Assembly (NCBI GenBank): GCA_966424055.1 | Contig: CBJLMB010000014.1 | Coordinates: 62,001 to 126,000, forward strand | DNA length: 64,000 nt | Direction: 5' to 3' | From: Deminuibacter sp966424055 | Lineage (GTDB): Bacteria > Bacteroidota > Bacteroidia > Chitinophagales > Chitinophagaceae | Shown here: positions 62,555 to 64,000 of the stretch, piece after piece | Layout: the number at the start of each line of letters is the position of its first letter | How positions within the stretch are numbered: the first letter of the stretch is position 1 | Made by a program: the position numbers and the translations under genes | The notes under the pieces: generated by a model | Told to the model about the DNA's origin: nothing | Database searches by the model: none | The model's input: the letters and a program-made list of their open reading frames with translations, nothing else

Positions 62555-62697
62555 ATAGCGTGTATTTTATACACAAATATGAAGATTAATTATAAATAAA
62601 TCACATCAGCAGGCTGCGATCATAAAATAATTAGCCGCTGCGCCTGTTTTTTTAACAAAAAGCGCAATAATAGCAGGAATGAAAAATGCATCGATCG

Positions 62698-63216
62698 TTA
62701 TTGTGTATGGATGGCTGTAATGAAATAATCATTTTTTTGTTCTATAAACCAGATAGCACCATTGCCCAGCATGGCCCCCTGGCTGTTGCGGAAGATCCTG
62801 TCAAGCCGCTGCCGGGTGATGATGGTTTTTAACTGTTGGGTGAACAGTTGTGCGTAATTTTTTTTAAATGCAGCCGCATTGGCTGCATTCTTTAGTGGAT
62901 AAAGAACATGTGCGGCTATACTGTCTGTTTGATCAGTACTGACCCAGGTTTTAAAATGAACAAGGAATTGTTTGAATGCTGCAGGATGATCGAAACCGGC
63001 ATTGGCCCAGGAACTGGGTTTTGAACCATCTTCAAACAAACTGTCGGGCGCCTGGATCTGTTGGGCAATGCTGTCTTCTGCCGGCAGCGTTGCTGATGAG
63101 GTAACGGCTGTATCCGGATGATGGCTGCTGCTGTCTGCTGTGTGACTTTTATTGTTCTGTCCGGGGCCACAGGAAGCTGCCAGTAGCAGGCCCAGAAGGA
63201 ATACATTTATTTTCAT
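62698..63216 (-). CDS. small lipoprotein of unknown function
   Basis: A 172-residue lipoprotein. The ATG at 63214-63216 (MKINVFLLGLLLAASCGPG) gives a clean signal with lipobox Cys; the upstream extension to 63273 is not used. A Ser/His/Thr-rich linker (KSHTADSSSHHPDTA) precedes a helical domain of about 115 residues ending in FIEQKNDYFITAIHTQ. No known family. Confidence 0.6.
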   Translation of the reverse strand: MKINVFLLGLLLAASCGPGQNNKSHTADSSSHHPDTAVTSSATLPAEDSIAQQIQAPDSLFEDGSKPSSWANAGFDHPAAFKQFLVHFKTWVSTDQTDSIAAHVLYPLKNAANAAAFKKNYAQLFTQQLKTIITRQRLDRIFRNSQGAMLGNGAIWFIEQKNDYFITAIHTQ

Positions 63217-63343
63217 GCTGGTCTTTTTTTGCAATACACTATTAAGGATAATTGTTTTTAGCTCATCCCCCAAATTACCTGTTGATCACTGTTTTTATAG
63301 CTGCAAGCTATGCGCTTCAGGCTAATCAGCTGCAATGTTGCGT

Positions 63344-64000
63344 TCATGAATGCCGTGCACTGTTGTGCTGTATCATTTTTTCCTGGTTGAAGGTGTGCAT
63401 CCTGTACAAGGGCAGCTTGATGCAGAAGCAAGTACCCTGGTTTTCTGTACTGCTCACACTGATGTCGCCATCCAGCAGTATAACCAGCTTTTTTACTATG
63501 CCCAGGCCCAGACCAGTGCCTTCGTAATGGCTGTGCGAAGCAAAATCGTCAAAAATAAAAGGCAGTTTATCAGGAGTAATACCAATGCCTTCATCACTGA
63601 TGCTCAGTGCCAGTTTATCTTCCGCCATGCTGCAATGGATAAAGATGCCTTTGTTGCGTGGCGTAAACTTAAGCGCATTGCTAAGAAGGTTGAATAAAAT
63701 TTGTGTGAGCCTTGTTTTATCGGTCGTGATCAGCAATGGTAAACTGTCATCTACCCGGTATTGAGGCAGAATGTTTTTTTCGCGTCCCATTACCTGGTAT
63801 ACTTTCACACACCTGGCCAGCCATTCACGCAGTTCAAATGTTTCATCGCGCAGGTCTATCTGCAGGCCGGCATCCAGTTTGGAATAATCCAGTACATTAT
63901 TGACTATGGTTCGAAGGTGCTCGCTGCTGCTGTAAAGTCCTTCCAGGAACTCTGTTTCCTGGCGGGGAGATAAAAATGTTTCGCTTTTATTACGCAGCAG
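63344..64000 (-). CDS. sensor histidine kinase (5' end outside window)
   Basis: The C-terminal part of a two-component histidine kinase; the gene runs off the right edge. Visible from the edge: the end of the phosphoacceptor HisKA helices (IVNNVLDYSKLDAG) and an ATP-binding HATPase_c domain with N box ILFNLLSNALKFTP, G1 box SISDEGIGITPDKL, F box IFDDFASH and G2 box GTGLGLGIVKKL. The C-terminal tail (about residues 205-218 of the visible part) ends with KMIQHNSARHS. No response regulator is visible in the window, and the sensor domain is missing. Confidence 0.88.
   Translation of the reverse strand: MLRNKSETFLSPRQETEFLEGLYSSSEHLRTIVNNVLDYSKLDAGLQIDLRDETFELREWLARCVKVYQVMGREKNILPQYRVDDSLPLLITTDKTRLTQILFNLLSNALKFTPRNKGIFIHCSMAEDKLALSISDEGIGITPDKLPFIFDDFASHSHYEGTGLGLGIVKKLVILLDGDISVSSTENQGTCFCIKLPLYRMHTFNQEKMIQHNSARHS

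Overview
This 64 kb chromosomal window comes from a member of the Bacteroidota, most likely a Chitinophagaceae-type bacterium. The signs are the subtype iii type VI secretion system (T6SSiii) known from this phylum, several TAnnTTTG-type -7 promoter elements, mostly weak or absent Shine-Dalgarno sites, and families typical of the group (DUF6702, DUF1080, DUF1028, LtaS-like sulfatases). No tRNA, rRNA, CRISPR array, transposase or integrase was seen. The left edge cuts a minus-strand M1 aminopeptidase gene (its 3' end is missing) and the right edge cuts a minus-strand histidine kinase gene (its 5' end is missing).

Region 1 (1-14.2 kb) is mostly housekeeping: M1 peptidase, HupE/UreJ-like membrane protein, DUF6702 protein, CNNM/CorC-type transporter, PAP2 phosphatase, LtaS-like sulfatase, a SAM methyltransferase, phosphoglucosamine mutase, cysteine desulfurase, IspD and a Gfo/Idh/MocA oxidoreductase. 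Two non-coding repeat families lie between these genes: a 120-bp tandem array with inverted repeats (about 8.0-8.6 kb), and a dispersed intergenic repeat with copies at about 5.2, 11.0, 21.6 and 21.7 kb.

Region 2 (14.3-43.1 kb) is a T6SSiii. TssG, TssN, TssK, TssF and TssE lie in short blocks of mixed orientation around an unrelated DUF1028/TPR gene. A long plus-strand operon then runs TssO, TssO-like, TssP, TssR, ClpV (TssH), TssB, TssC and ends at a hairpin terminator. Further on come two Hcp (TssD) genes flanking an unknown gene, a signal-less lysozyme-like protein next to a lipoprotein (candidate effector and immunity), VgrG, a possible adaptor, an Imm35-like protein, and a large effector candidate. 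This effector has a possible PAAR-like, membrane-spanning N-terminus, a zincin HExxH domain and a C-terminal RES/ADP-ribosyltransferase-like domain. Four small unrecognised genes follow it.

Region 3 (43.1-48.7 kb) holds a minus-strand cluster of surface-sugar genes: a DRE-TIM aldolase fused to an extra C-terminal domain, a KdsB-like CMP-sugar synthetase, a HAD phosphatase and a glycosyltransferase-like protein. The parts match an ulosonic-acid pathway. A sialidase-like lipoprotein is transcribed divergently from it.

Region 4 (48.8-56.1 kb) is a LysR regulator divergent from a TolC-RND-HlyD efflux operon, with a perfect LysR-type operator between them. Region 5 (56.2-64 kb) is a mix: GrpB family, DJ-1/PfpI family, a polysaccharide-lyase-like lipoprotein, a TauE/SafE permease, a DUF1080 protein, small exported proteins and the partial histidine kinase. 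It also has a candidate sigma-54 promoter followed closely by an intrinsic terminator in a gene-free stretch, possibly a small RNA gene.
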